A stretch of DNA of 56,964 bases from Bacillota bacterium (lineage in GTDB: Bacteria > Bacillota > Clostridia > Tissierellales > Peptoniphilaceae): NCBI GenBank assembly GCA_028724185.1, contig JAQYDN010000009.1, forward strand, positions 1-56,964. Direction: 5' to 3'. The notes beneath the pieces are model-generated. The model worked only from the letters and a program-made list of their open reading frames with translations, was not told the origin of the DNA and ran no database searches. The translations under genes and the position numbers were made by a program. This document shows positions 15,904 through 24,430 of the stretch, one piece after another. Each line of letters opens with the position of its first letter. Position 1 is the stretch's first letter.

Positions 15904-18086
15904 AAAACGAGTCCATGTTGTCAAATTATAACGATCGACAGAGAGAGGCGATTCTCACGACGAAGGGGTCTCTCCTCGTTCTGGCGGGCGCCGGAAGCGG
16001 GAAGACGCGTGTCGTCACGGGGAAGATCGCCTATCTGATCGAATCGGAAAACGTGTCGCCGTTCAGCATCCTGGCGATTACCTTTACCAATAAGGCGGCG
16101 AAGGAGATGCAGGAGCGCGTCGCGGACTTGTTGACCTACCCGGTCGAGGGAATGTGGATCAGCACCTTCCACGCGATGTGCGTGCGCATCTTAAGGCGCC
16201 ATATCGAAGCGATCGGCTACGATCAAAATTTCGCCATCTACGATGCTTCGGACCAAAAGACGCTGATCAAGACGTGTATGAACGAACTGAATTTAAGCAA
16301 GGAAATCTACAAGCCCTATGGGCTCTTAAGCAAGATTTCGGCGTGGAAGACCGAGGGTATCTCGCCGGAGGAGGCGGTAAAAAATCACTTCGGCGAATTT
16401 CACGAGCGCCAAATCGCGGAGGCGTATCGGCTCTACGAGAAAAAGAAGCGGGAGAATAACGCCTTGGACTTCGATGATCTGCTCGTAAAGACCGTGGAGC
16501 TTTTTCAAGAACATCCCGACGTCTTAAGCTACTATCAACAGCGCTTCGCCTATATTTTCGTCGACGAGTACCAGGACACCAACCATATTCAATACTTACT
16601 CGTCAAGATGCTCGCCGAAAAGGCGATTAACCTGACGGTGGTCGGCGACAACGACCAATCGATCTACAGCTGGCGCGGCGCCGACATTGAAAATATTTTG
16701 TCGTTTGAACGGGATTTTCCCGACGCCAAGACGATTATGCTCGAGCAAAATTATCGATCGACGACGCCTATTTTGAAGAGCGCGAACCGGCTCATCGCCA
16801 ATAACCCGACGCTTAAAAAGAAGAACTTGTGGACGGAGCGCGAGGGCGGCGATCCCGTCGTTTATCGCGAGTTCTATCACAGCAGCGAAGAGGAAATGGC
16901 GGTCGTGCGCAAGATGGAGCACTTAAACTACAAGGGCACCCGATTCGGCGATATGGCGATTCTCTACAGAACCAACGCGCAATCCCGGGGGTTTGAAGAG
17001 GCGCTGATGCGCGAAGGGATCCCCTACCGCGTCGTAGGCGGCCTCCGCTTTTATGACCGAAGGGAAATTAAGGACGCAATCAGTTACCTTCAGGTCATCG
17101 ACAATCCGAAGGACGACGTCAGCCTGCGCCGCATCGTCAACGTTCCGAAGCGGGGCATCGGAGAGACGACGATCGAGCAGTTGCAGGATTACGCCGATGA
17201 AAAGGGACAGGATCTCTTTGCGGTGATGGAAGAACTGGAGGACAACGACGAGATCAAGGTGCGCGCCCATAAAAATATCAAAGAGTTCGTCAATCTGATC
17301 CACCTCTTGACGCATAAACGGGAAGAGCTGTCTCTCGGCGAGCTCGTGGAAGCGATTTTATTCGAGAGTCACTATGTCGAAGAGCTGCGGAAAGAAGACA
17401 CGGTGACCTCGAGGACGCGTATCGAGAATCTGGACGAGTTTATTTCTGCGGCATCGGAATTCGAGCACGACAATCCGGATTTGACGCTCACTGATTTTTT
17501 AGGGAGCTTAAGTTTAATCTCGGATAAAAACGAACTGGTCGACGAGGACGCGTCGGTGCAACTGATGACGATTCACGGCGCCAAGGGGTTGGAATTTCCC
17601 GTCGTCTTTGTCGTCGGCTTGGAAGAAGGGCTCTTTCCGACCTCGCGGTCCCTCGACGATGAGAAAGACATGGAAGAAGAGCGCAGGCTTATGTACGTCG
17701 CGATGACGCGCGCAAAGGAAAAACTCTTCCTTTCTTCGGCGAAGTCGCGGACGCTCTACGGCAAGCGCAAGCCCGCCGTGCGGAGCCGCTTTATCCGGGA
17801 AGTGGAAGATGTGATCGACGTGGTCGAGGAAGAATCGGTGAAAAAAGACGGGCGGTCTCGTCACCAAATCTTTACGGGCACGAAGACGGCGAGTGCGCCG
17901 CTTAAGCCGAAACAGAGAACGCAGGTGCCCGAGGAAGATTTTTCGGTGGGCGATACCGTCATTCACAAGAAATGGGGCGAGGGGATGATCGTTCAGCTCA
18001 AAGGGGACGAAGGGGTCGTCGCCTTTTCGGGCAAGGGGCTGAAGACGCTCAATCTCAAGATCGCTCCCGTAAGAAAGAAGGATTAA
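15900..18086 (+). CDS. pcrA: ATP-dependent DNA helicase PcrA (UvrD/Rep family)
   Basis: A 728-residue superfamily 1A 3'-5' helicase used in repair and in clearing replication obstacles. Motifs are Q motif LNDRQ-like at about 8-13, Walker A GAGSGKT at 30-36, TFTNKAAKEM (Ia), DEYQDTN (II), GDNDQSIYSWRGA (III), QNYRST (IV), TIHGAKGLEFPVVFVVGLEEGLFP (V) and EEERRLMYVAMTRAKEKL (VI). The C-terminal VGDTVIHKKWGEGMIV is the RNA-polymerase-binding Tudor-like domain of PcrA. Start and stop abut tcdA (4-nt overlap) and ligA (1 nt apart). The order pcrA-ligA-gatCAB is shared by many Firmicutes. Confidence 0.95.
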   Translation: MKNESMLSNYNDRQREAILTTKGSLLVLAGAGSGKTRVVTGKIAYLIESENVSPFSILAITFTNKAAKEMQERVADLLTYPVEGMWISTFHAMCVRILRRHIEAIGYDQNFAIYDASDQKTLIKTCMNELNLSKEIYKPYGLLSKISAWKTEGISPEEAVKNHFGEFHERQIAEAYRLYEKKKRENNALDFDDLLVKTVELFQEHPDVLSYYQQRFAYIFVDEYQDTNHIQYLLVKMLAEKAINLTVVGDNDQSIYSWRGADIENILSFERDFPDAKTIMLEQNYRSTTPILKSANRLIANNPTLKKKNLWTEREGGDPVVYREFYHSSEEEMAVVRKMEHLNYKGTRFGDMAILYRTNAQSRGFEEALMREGIPYRVVGGLRFYDRREIKDAISYLQVIDNPKDDVSLRRIVNVPKRGIGETTIEQLQDYADEKGQDLFAVMEELEDNDEIKVRAHKNIKEFVNLIHLLTHKREELSLGELVEAILFESHYVEELRKEDTVTSRTRIENLDEFISAASEFEHDNPDLTLTDFLGSLSLISDKNELVDEDASVQLMTIHGAKGLEFPVVFVVGLEEGLFPTSRSLDDEKDMEEERRLMYVAMTRAKEKLFLSSAKSRTLYGKRKPAVRSRFIREVEDVIDVVEEESVKKDGRSRHQIFTGTKTASAPLKPKQRTQVPEEDFSVGDTVIHKKWGEGMIVQLKGDEGVVAFSGKGLKTLNLKIAPVRKKD

Positions 18087-18087
18087 G

Positions 18088-20028
18088 ATGGACATGCGCG
18101 ACATAATCGACCGGCTGAACCGTTGGGCGCACGCCTATTACACATTGGACGATCCCGTCGTCTCCGACGAAGAGTACGACGCGCTGTACGACGAACTGAG
18201 GCGGATCGAGGAGGAGACGGGACGTGTCGAATTTGACTCCCCGACGCGACGCGTCGGCGGCGATCTGCTCGAAGGTTTTGAAAAATTTACGCACGAGACG
18301 CCGCTTTATTCGCTCGACAAGGCGCAAAATTTCGAGACGTTGAACAACTGGTATATGCGCATGGAAAACGCGGGCGTCGGCGATAAGGGCTATATGGCGG
18401 AGTTGAAGTTCGACGGTTTGACGATTTCTTTGACTTATGACGACGGAAAACTCACCCGGGCGGTCACGCGGGGAAACGGGACCGTCGGCGAGGTCATCAC
18501 CGAACAGGTCGTGACGATTTCATCGGTACCCCTCTCGATCCCCTTTAAGGGACACTTGGTCGTACAGGGAGAGGGACTGATGCCTTTTAAGTCGCTCGAA
18601 GCGTATAATCGCCATGCCGACGAACCCCTTAAAAATGCGAGAAACGGGGCGGCGGGTGCGCTGAGGAATCTCGATCCAAAAGAGACTCGGCGCCGCAAGC
18701 TCAGAGCGTATCTCTACAATTTGACCGAGGCGGAGGGTATGACCTTCGAGACGGACGAAGCCGTCAAGGCGTTTTTAGGGGAACAGAATTTTCTCGTCCA
18801 TCCGATGACCAGACGATGCGACAGCTTCGATGCGATGCTCGATTTTATCAGAGAAGTCGAGCAGACGCGCGCCGACCTCGACGTCATGATCGACGGGGTC
18901 GTCTTTAAGATCAACGACATAAAAGGCAGGGACGCGCTCGGATACACCGTGAAGTTTCCGAGGTGGGCCATCGCCTATAAATTTGAGGCGGAGGAGGTCC
19001 AAACGACGCTTCGGGAAGTCGTTTGGAACGTCGGACGAACGGGAAAAGTGACGCCGACGGCGGTCTTCGATCCCGTAGACATCGACGGGGTGACGATCGC
19101 CCGCGCGACGCTCAACAACTACGACGACATCGAGCGCAAGCGCGTCCGCATAGGCGGCGATATTTTAATACGGAGAAGTAATGACGTTATTCCGGAAATT
19201 ATTGCGGGAATCGGCGAGAAAGGTGATAAAATAGAAATAATCACCACCTGTCCCGCTTGCGGCACGGCGCTCGTACAAAACGGCGTACACAGCTTTTGTC
19301 CGAACACGATCGGGTGCGAACCGCAACTGATTCGGCGGATCGATCACTTCGCCTCGCGCGATGCGATGGACATCCGCGGGCTCAGCGAAAAGACGGCGGC
19401 ATTGTTGTTGAGAGCGGACCTCGTTCACGAAATCTCCGACCTTTACCATGTAAAGCGCGAAGATCTCTTGGAACTGGAGGGTTTCGGTGAAAAGAAAGCC
19501 GCGAATCTCCTGGAGGCTATCGACGATTCGAAAAACGTCCCCTTTCACCGCTTTATTTACGCGTTGGGGATCGGACAGGTAGGTATAAAGACGGCGAGAG
19601 ATCTGGCCGTCCACTTTAAGAGTTTCGACGCATTAAAAGAGACGGATGAAGACGATCTTCAAGCGATCGACGACATCGGCCCCGAGACGGCTCGCGAGAT
19701 CAGGACCTTTTTTACAGATCCCGTGATCGGGGGCTATGTGGAGGACTTGTTTTCGGCGGGTGTAAACATTATCTACGAACAACTGGAGCAGGCGAAGACC
19801 TTTGAGGGACTGACGATTGTTCTCACGGGCACGCTTTCAAAGCCGAGAAGCCGAGTGAAGGAGTACTTGGAGAAAAACGGCGCGAAGGTGACCGGTTCGG
19901 TGTCTTCCAAGACCGACATGGTCTTGGCGGGCGACGACCCGGGTTCGAAGGTCGATAAAGCGAGACATTTGGGAATTGACGTCCTTTCCGAAGGCGAATT
20001 TATAGAGAAGTGGGGAGATCTATCATGA
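18088..20028 (+). CDS. ligA: NAD-dependent DNA ligase
   Basis: A 646-residue ligase that seals nicks using NAD as adenylate donor. Domains in order: Ia NMN-binding (YYTLDDPVVSDEEYD at about 17-31), adenylation domain with the nucleophile K107 in ELKFDG, OB fold, zinc finger beginning CPACG near 390, HhH repeats (LEGFGEKKAANLLEAI and later) and a C-terminal BRCT domain (FEGLTIVLTGTLSKPRSRVKEYLE). The usual KxDG reads KFDG. The protein is at the short end for LigA but no domain is missing. ATG 18088 is used; a second ATG lies two codons in. The gene starts 1 nt after pcrA and ends by overlapping gatC by 4 nt. Confidence 0.95.
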   Translation: MDMRDIIDRLNRWAHAYYTLDDPVVSDEEYDALYDELRRIEEETGRVEFDSPTRRVGGDLLEGFEKFTHETPLYSLDKAQNFETLNNWYMRMENAGVGDKGYMAELKFDGLTISLTYDDGKLTRAVTRGNGTVGEVITEQVVTISSVPLSIPFKGHLVVQGEGLMPFKSLEAYNRHADEPLKNARNGAAGALRNLDPKETRRRKLRAYLYNLTEAEGMTFETDEAVKAFLGEQNFLVHPMTRRCDSFDAMLDFIREVEQTRADLDVMIDGVVFKINDIKGRDALGYTVKFPRWAIAYKFEAEEVQTTLREVVWNVGRTGKVTPTAVFDPVDIDGVTIARATLNNYDDIERKRVRIGGDILIRRSNDVIPEIIAGIGEKGDKIEIITTCPACGTALVQNGVHSFCPNTIGCEPQLIRRIDHFASRDAMDIRGLSEKTAALLLRADLVHEISDLYHVKREDLLELEGFGEKKAANLLEAIDDSKNVPFHRFIYALGIGQVGIKTARDLAVHFKSFDALKETDEDDLQAIDDIGPETAREIRTFFTDPVIGGYVEDLFSAGVNIIYEQLEQAKTFEGLTIVLTGTLSKPRSRVKEYLEKNGAKVTGSVSSKTDMVLAGDDPGSKVDKARHLGIDVLSEGEFIEKWGDLS

Positions 20029-20303
20029 AAAAAGAGGAAATCAGACATATCGCGGAAATTTCGAAATTATACTTTACCGACGAGGAACTCGACGGTATCG
20101 TCAAGGATTTTTCCGATACCATGGATTTAATCGACAAGATCAAAGAGTCTAAAATTCAGTGCGATCCGACGTTCCATACGAACAAACTACCGAATCGCCT
20201 AAGAGACGACGAGGTTCGCCCCTCGTTAGACCGAGACGATGCGACGAGAAATGCCGATTCCGTGAAGTACGGCTATTTCGAAATCATTAAGTTTGTGGAA
20301 TAA
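20025..20303 (+). CDS. gatC: Aspartyl/glutamyl-tRNA amidotransferase subunit C
   Basis: The 92-residue GatC subunit, which wraps around GatA and GatB and stabilises the transamidosome. Typical features are EEIRHIAEISKLYFTDEEL at the start and LRDDEVRPSL in the middle. ATG 20025 is preferred over the upstream GTG at 20010, because GGGGAG ends 7 nt before it and the family begins with this methionine. It overlaps the ligA stop by 4 nt. gatA follows 9 nt downstream after an AAGGAGG site. Confidence 0.93.
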   Translation: MKKEEIRHIAEISKLYFTDEELDGIVKDFSDTMDLIDKIKESKIQCDPTFHTNKLPNRLRDDEVRPSLDRDDATRNADSVKYGYFEIIKFVE

Positions 20304-20312
20304 GGAGGTATC

Positions 20313-21743
20313 ATGAATTTAACTCAAAAAACCGGACTCGAGACGAGGGAGCTGTTTTTAAACGGCGAGATCACGTGCACCGAATTGGTCGAAGCGTATT
20401 TAGAAAATATAAAGAGAGATGACGAGGACCTTAATGTCTTTGTCACCGTCATGGAAAAAGAAGCGCTTGAAAAGGCGAAGGAACTCGATGAAAAGCGCGA
20501 ACGGGGCGAGGCGCTCGGCAAGATGGCCGGTATCGTCGTATCGATTAAAGATAATATCGCCGTCAAAGATGTTCTCATGACCTGTTCGTCGAAGATGCTC
20601 GCAAACTTCGTCTCGCCGTACGACGCCGTCGTCACGCGCAAGTTAAAAGACGCGGATGCGATCATTATCGGCAAGGTCAATATGGACGAATTCGCCATGG
20701 GCTCGTCGACGAAGACCTCTTACTTCGGCGTGACGAAAAACCCGGTCGACCCGACGCGCGTATCGGGCGGAAGTTCCGGCGGGAGCGCGGCCTCGGTCGC
20801 GGCGGATTTTTGTGCGGTCAGTCTCGGGACGGATACGGGCGGATCGGTTCGTCAACCGGCGGCCTTCTGCGGCCTCGTCGGGATGAAGCCCTCCCACGGA
20901 AGCATTTCCCGCTACGGGGTCGCCTCGATGGCGAATACCTTCGACCAAGTGGGGGTTCTCGCAAAGTCGGTTGACGACGTACACTACGTCCTTTCGATCC
21001 TGGAAGGTTCCGACGTGCGCGATGCGACCTGCATCGGAAACGAGTCCCTCCAATTAGATAAGATCGACGAAGCGAAGCCGCTCGGCGAGTTGAAAGTCGC
21101 GATTCCCGACATCTTTAAGACCTTCGACGTACAGGACGAAGTGCGCGGAGCGCTCGAAAATACGATGGCATACATGAAGTCGCAGGGCGCTGAAGTCGAA
21201 TTTGTTAACATCGAAAGTTTGGATCTCGCGATCGCGATCTACCACATCCTGGTCAACGGCGAGATCGCGCCGAACATGAGCCGCTATGACGGCATTAACT
21301 ACGGCTACATCGCCGAGGACTACAGCAATATCGAGGAGCTCTACGTGCGCACGCGAAGCGAGGGATTCGGCACCGAGGTCAAGCGCCGCATCATGATCGG
21401 TTCCTATATCATGAGCATGGACCACTCGAAGGAGTACTTCGACCAGTCCTTGAAGATGCGTCACTGTATGATCGAAGAATTTAACAATGTCTTTGAGACG
21501 CACGATATCATTCTCTGCCCGACGTCGCCGACCGTGGCGGTTCCGATCGCAAGGGATATGACGCCGGTTCAAACGTATATGCTCGACCTCTTTACCGTGC
21601 CCGTAAACTTAATCGGTACGGGGGGCATCAGCGTGCCGGTTCGCTTTGAGGACAGTCTTCCCGTCGGCGTTCAAATCATTCCGAAGAAGAGCAACGACCA
21701 TCAAGCACTCAGAACGGCCAAAGAATTGGAGGGAAATATCTAA
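20313..21743 (+). CDS. gatA: Aspartyl/glutamyl-tRNA amidotransferase subunit A
   Basis: A 476-residue amidase-signature enzyme that releases ammonia from glutamine and channels it to GatB. The Ser-cis-Ser-Lys triad is intact: K79 in VSIKDNIA, S154 in SGGSSGGSAAS and S178 in TDTGGSVRQPA, the same numbering as in characterised GatA proteins. The glycine-rich signature is complete. The ATG has an AAGGAGG site 4-5 nt upstream. The stop TAA shares one base with the gatB start. Because asnS is present in the same window, the complex probably makes Gln-tRNA rather than Asn-tRNA (inference). Confidence 0.96.
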   Translation: MNLTQKTGLETRELFLNGEITCTELVEAYLENIKRDDEDLNVFVTVMEKEALEKAKELDEKRERGEALGKMAGIVVSIKDNIAVKDVLMTCSSKMLANFVSPYDAVVTRKLKDADAIIIGKVNMDEFAMGSSTKTSYFGVTKNPVDPTRVSGGSSGGSAASVAADFCAVSLGTDTGGSVRQPAAFCGLVGMKPSHGSISRYGVASMANTFDQVGVLAKSVDDVHYVLSILEGSDVRDATCIGNESLQLDKIDEAKPLGELKVAIPDIFKTFDVQDEVRGALENTMAYMKSQGAEVEFVNIESLDLAIAIYHILVNGEIAPNMSRYDGINYGYIAEDYSNIEELYVRTRSEGFGTEVKRRIMIGSYIMSMDHSKEYFDQSLKMRHCMIEEFNNVFETHDIILCPTSPTVAVPIARDMTPVQTYMLDLFTVPVNLIGTGGISVPVRFEDSLPVGVQIIPKKSNDHQALRTAKELEGNI

Positions 21744-23173
21744 TGAGTTACAAAACGATTGTCGGATTGGAAATTCACGTGGAACTGTCCACGAAGACCA
21801 AGGCCTTTTGCGGTTGTGAAAACGCCTACGGCAGAGAACCCAACACCTGCACCTGTCCCGTATGCCTCGGACTGCCGGGGGCGACGCCGGTTTTAAATAA
21901 AGGCGCCGTGGAACGCGCCATCGAAATTGCGACGGCGTTTCATATGACGATTAATCACAAGAGTACGTTTTCGAGGAAAAACTACTTCTATCCGGACCTC
22001 ACTAAGGGCTATCAAATCACCCAAACCGACGAGGCCATCGCCAACGACGGTTACATCGAGATCGATTCGGAGAGTGGCGAGCCTAAAAAGATCGGCATCC
22101 ACCAAATTCAATTGGAAGAAGATACCGGCAAGAGCCTTCACACCGACCAGGGGACGACGCTCATGGACTACAACCGATGCGGCGTACCGCTCGTTGAGAT
22201 CGTCACCGATCCCGATATGTCCTCGGGACTCGAGGCGCGTCTGTTCCTCGAGAAGTTGAGAAACACGCTTCGCTATCTGGGCGTCAGCGACGTCAAGATG
22301 GAGGAGGGTTCGCTGCGCTGCGACGTCAACGTCAACATAAAGGATACCGAGAGCGGCGAAAGGAGCGCGATCTCCGAGGTGAAGAACTTAAACTCCTTCC
22401 GCGCCGTCGAAAAGGCGATCGACTACGAAGTCAATCGCCAAATCGAGCTGATGGAAAAAGGCGAGACGGAGCTTAGGGCCACGAGACGTTGGGACGATGC
22501 GAAAAACGAAACCGTCGTTATGCGCGTTAAACACACGGCCAACGACTACCGCTTCGCGCCCGAAGGCGACCTCGGTCCCTTGTTTATTGACGATGCGTGG
22601 ATCGAAGAGGTGCAAAGTCGCATGGCGGAACTCCCCGATGCCAAGGTCGAGCGCTTTATCGATCAATACGGCTTAAAGGAATACGACGCGAAGGTTATCT
22701 GCGGATCCAAGACCGTCGCCGACTTCTACGAAGAAGTGGCGCGACACTTCGACGACTACGAGATGCTCTCGAACTGGTTTATGACGGAATTTTTACGTCG
22801 TATCGAAGTGACCGACGACGGCGAGATGGACGTGCCCTTCGAGGCCGAAGACTTCGCCTACCTGCTCGAACAAATTAAGTCGTCGAAGATCAACAACAAC
22901 GCGGGTAAAAAAGTATTCCGCAAGATGTGCGAAGAAGGCAAAAAGCCGAAAGCTATCATCGACGAGGAAGGACTCGCGCAAATCGGCGACGTCGCGGAAA
23001 TCGAGGCCTTTGTCAAAGAAGTCCTCGACGAAAATCCCGAATCGGTGGAGCAATACCGAAATGGAAAGGACCGCGTCGTCGGCTTCCTCGTCGGACAGGT
23101 TATGAAGAAGAGCCGCGGTAAGGCCAATCCTCAAATGGCCAACGAGCTGCTCACGAAGTTTTTGAAACAATAA
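21743..23173 (+). CDS. gatB: Aspartyl/glutamyl-tRNA amidotransferase subunit B
   Basis: The 476-residue GatB subunit, which phosphorylates the misacylated Glu- or Asp-tRNA and transfers ammonia. The N-terminal signature IVGLEIHVELSTKTKAFCGC and the zinc-binding Cys pairs of CGCENAYG and CTCPVCLGLPG are present, as are KNYFYPDLTKGYQITQ and DYNRCGVPLVEIVT. The C-terminal YqeY-like tail domain, which binds the tRNA elbow, ends at FLKQ. It overlaps gatA by one base. dedA follows after 18 nt. Confidence 0.96.
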   Translation: MSYKTIVGLEIHVELSTKTKAFCGCENAYGREPNTCTCPVCLGLPGATPVLNKGAVERAIEIATAFHMTINHKSTFSRKNYFYPDLTKGYQITQTDEAIANDGYIEIDSESGEPKKIGIHQIQLEEDTGKSLHTDQGTTLMDYNRCGVPLVEIVTDPDMSSGLEARLFLEKLRNTLRYLGVSDVKMEEGSLRCDVNVNIKDTESGERSAISEVKNLNSFRAVEKAIDYEVNRQIELMEKGETELRATRRWDDAKNETVVMRVKHTANDYRFAPEGDLGPLFIDDAWIEEVQSRMAELPDAKVERFIDQYGLKEYDAKVICGSKTVADFYEEVARHFDDYEMLSNWFMTEFLRRIEVTDDGEMDVPFEAEDFAYLLEQIKSSKINNNAGKKVFRKMCEEGKKPKAIIDEEGLAQIGDVAEIEAFVKEVLDENPESVEQYRNGKDRVVGFLVGQVMKKSRGKANPQMANELLTKFLKQ

Positions 23174-23191
23174 TTAGAAGAGGTATTATCT

Positions 23192-23800
23192 GTGGAAGCG
23201 ACTATCGTTGCGGCGATCGAATCGTACGGATATTTTGCCGTATTCGCCCTTATTTTTGTGGAAAATGTCTTTCCCCCCATCCCCTCGGAAGTGATTCTGC
23301 TTCTGGGCGGTTTCTTCGTGGGGAGGGGAAGCTTGAGCTACATGCCGACCGTCCTTTCGGCGACATTGGGTTCGCTTATCGGCGCGTACGTGCTGTACGG
23401 AATCGGACGATTGATTCCGAAGGAGAAGATCTATAACTCCGCGGAACGCGGCGTCATGAAGAAATTAGGTTTCAAGAAAAAAGAAATCGTCACCGTCGTC
23501 GATCGTTTCGAGGACAGGGGCAAGCTGTTTGTACTGTTCGGACGGTGCGTGCCCGTTATTCGGAGTCTGATCTCCATCCCCGCCGGCATGGTCAAGATGC
23601 CGCTTCCTCTCTTTTCCGTGTTGACGGCCCTGGGATCTTTTGCGTGGAACTGTATCCTCACGTACCTGGGTTATAAGACGGGGGAAAACTGGCACATGAT
23701 CCTGCCCTATTTGGATTACTACAAATATGTCATCGTAGCGATTCTCGCGGTATTAGCGGTCGTCTATCTGATTTGGCATTTTAAGAAAAAGGATGAATAA
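23192..23800 (+). CDS. DedA family membrane protein
   Basis: A 202-residue integral membrane protein of the DedA superfamily. Members have been linked to membrane homeostasis and to recycling of undecaprenyl phosphate or other lipid carriers. The family hairpin segment FVENVFPPIPSEVILLLGGF is at about 22-41, and the second motif GRCVPVIRSLISIPAG at about 115-130 contains the conserved Arg and Gly residues. Four or five hydrophobic segments are visible, the last near the C terminus before a Lys-rich tail. The start is GTG 23192 with an AGAGG site. It is the last gene before the terminator at 23819 and is probably cotranscribed with gatB. Confidence 0.88.
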   Translation: MEATIVAAIESYGYFAVFALIFVENVFPPIPSEVILLLGGFFVGRGSLSYMPTVLSATLGSLIGAYVLYGIGRLIPKEKIYNSAERGVMKKLGFKKKEIVTVVDRFEDRGKLFVLFGRCVPVIRSLISIPAGMVKMPLPLFSVLTALGSFAWNCILTYLGYKTGENWHMILPYLDYYKYVIVAILAVLAVVYLIWHFKKKDE

Positions 23801-23818
23801 ACAGTCATCGATACCAGG

Positions 23819-23852
23819 AGCGATTTTCTCGGCGAGAAAGTCGCTTTATTTA
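23819..23852 (+). terminator. Terminator after dedA
   Basis: GCGATTTTCTC (23820-23830) pairs with GAGAAAGTCGC (23834-23844) through one U-G wobble around a GGC loop. TTTATTT follows. Confidence 0.75.
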
Positions 23853-23902
23853 CATGATCGAAGAGACTATCGCTTGATGGCGACGGAGTGCGAGGAGGCA
23901 TC

Positions 23903-24430
23903 ATGAATCGAGGGGAGATAAAGGAGGCGTATTTGACGATGCGCACGGCAAATTTAGGCGACGCGCCGTCGATTATCCGGATGATCGACGAGGCGAGGGC
24001 GCGTCTTAAAAAAGACGGAGTTGACCAGTGGCAGGGCGCCGATCCGACGGAGGAGGAAATCCTCGTGGATATTCGCGGGAAGAACACTTATCTCTTTGAA
24101 AGAGAAGGCATCGTCGCGACGGCCGTCCTCGCGGAGGGCGATGAGCCGACGTACCGGTACATCGACGGCAGCTGGCCGGATGACGAGCCGTATATGACCG
24201 TACACCGCTTCGTCGTCGCGAAGAACTGTCTCGGACGGGGAATGGGCCGGCGCGTTATGCGTCAAATTAAGGATTTTGCTGTCTCTCGCGCCGTGGATGT
24301 ACGGATCGACACGCACGCCGACAATGCCCGCATGCGGCATGTGATCGAGACCTCGGGATTTGAGTATTGCGGCGTCATTACCGTCGCAGACGGCACGGAG
24401 CGGATCGCATACCAATGGAGGCGGATATGA
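23903..24430 (+). CDS. GNAT family N-acetyltransferase
   Basis: A 175-residue GCN5-related acetyltransferase. The acetyl-CoA pyrophosphate-binding motif is CLGRGMGRRVMRQI, preceded by the strand HRFVVAKN and followed by VRIDTHADNARMRHVIETSGFEYCG, the usual motif A and B regions. The N-terminal RTANLGDAPSIIRMIDEAR and DQWQG resemble small-molecule GNATs of Firmicutes. ATG 23903 is used because GAGGAGG lies just before it; a GTG at 23888 would precede that site. The stop overlaps the cbiA start as ATGA, so it is coupled to the corrinoid genes. The substrate is unknown. Confidence 0.85.
   Translation: MNRGEIKEAYLTMRTANLGDAPSIIRMIDEARARLKKDGVDQWQGADPTEEEILVDIRGKNTYLFEREGIVATAVLAEGDEPTYRYIDGSWPDDEPYMTVHRFVVAKNCLGRGMGRRVMRQIKDFAVSRAVDVRIDTHADNARMRHVIETSGFEYCGVITVADGTERIAYQWRRI

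Noticed and set aside
22793-23170. Minus-strand open frames opposite gatB
   Set aside because: gatB is unambiguous over this stretch; the antisense frame is a shadow without a start signal.
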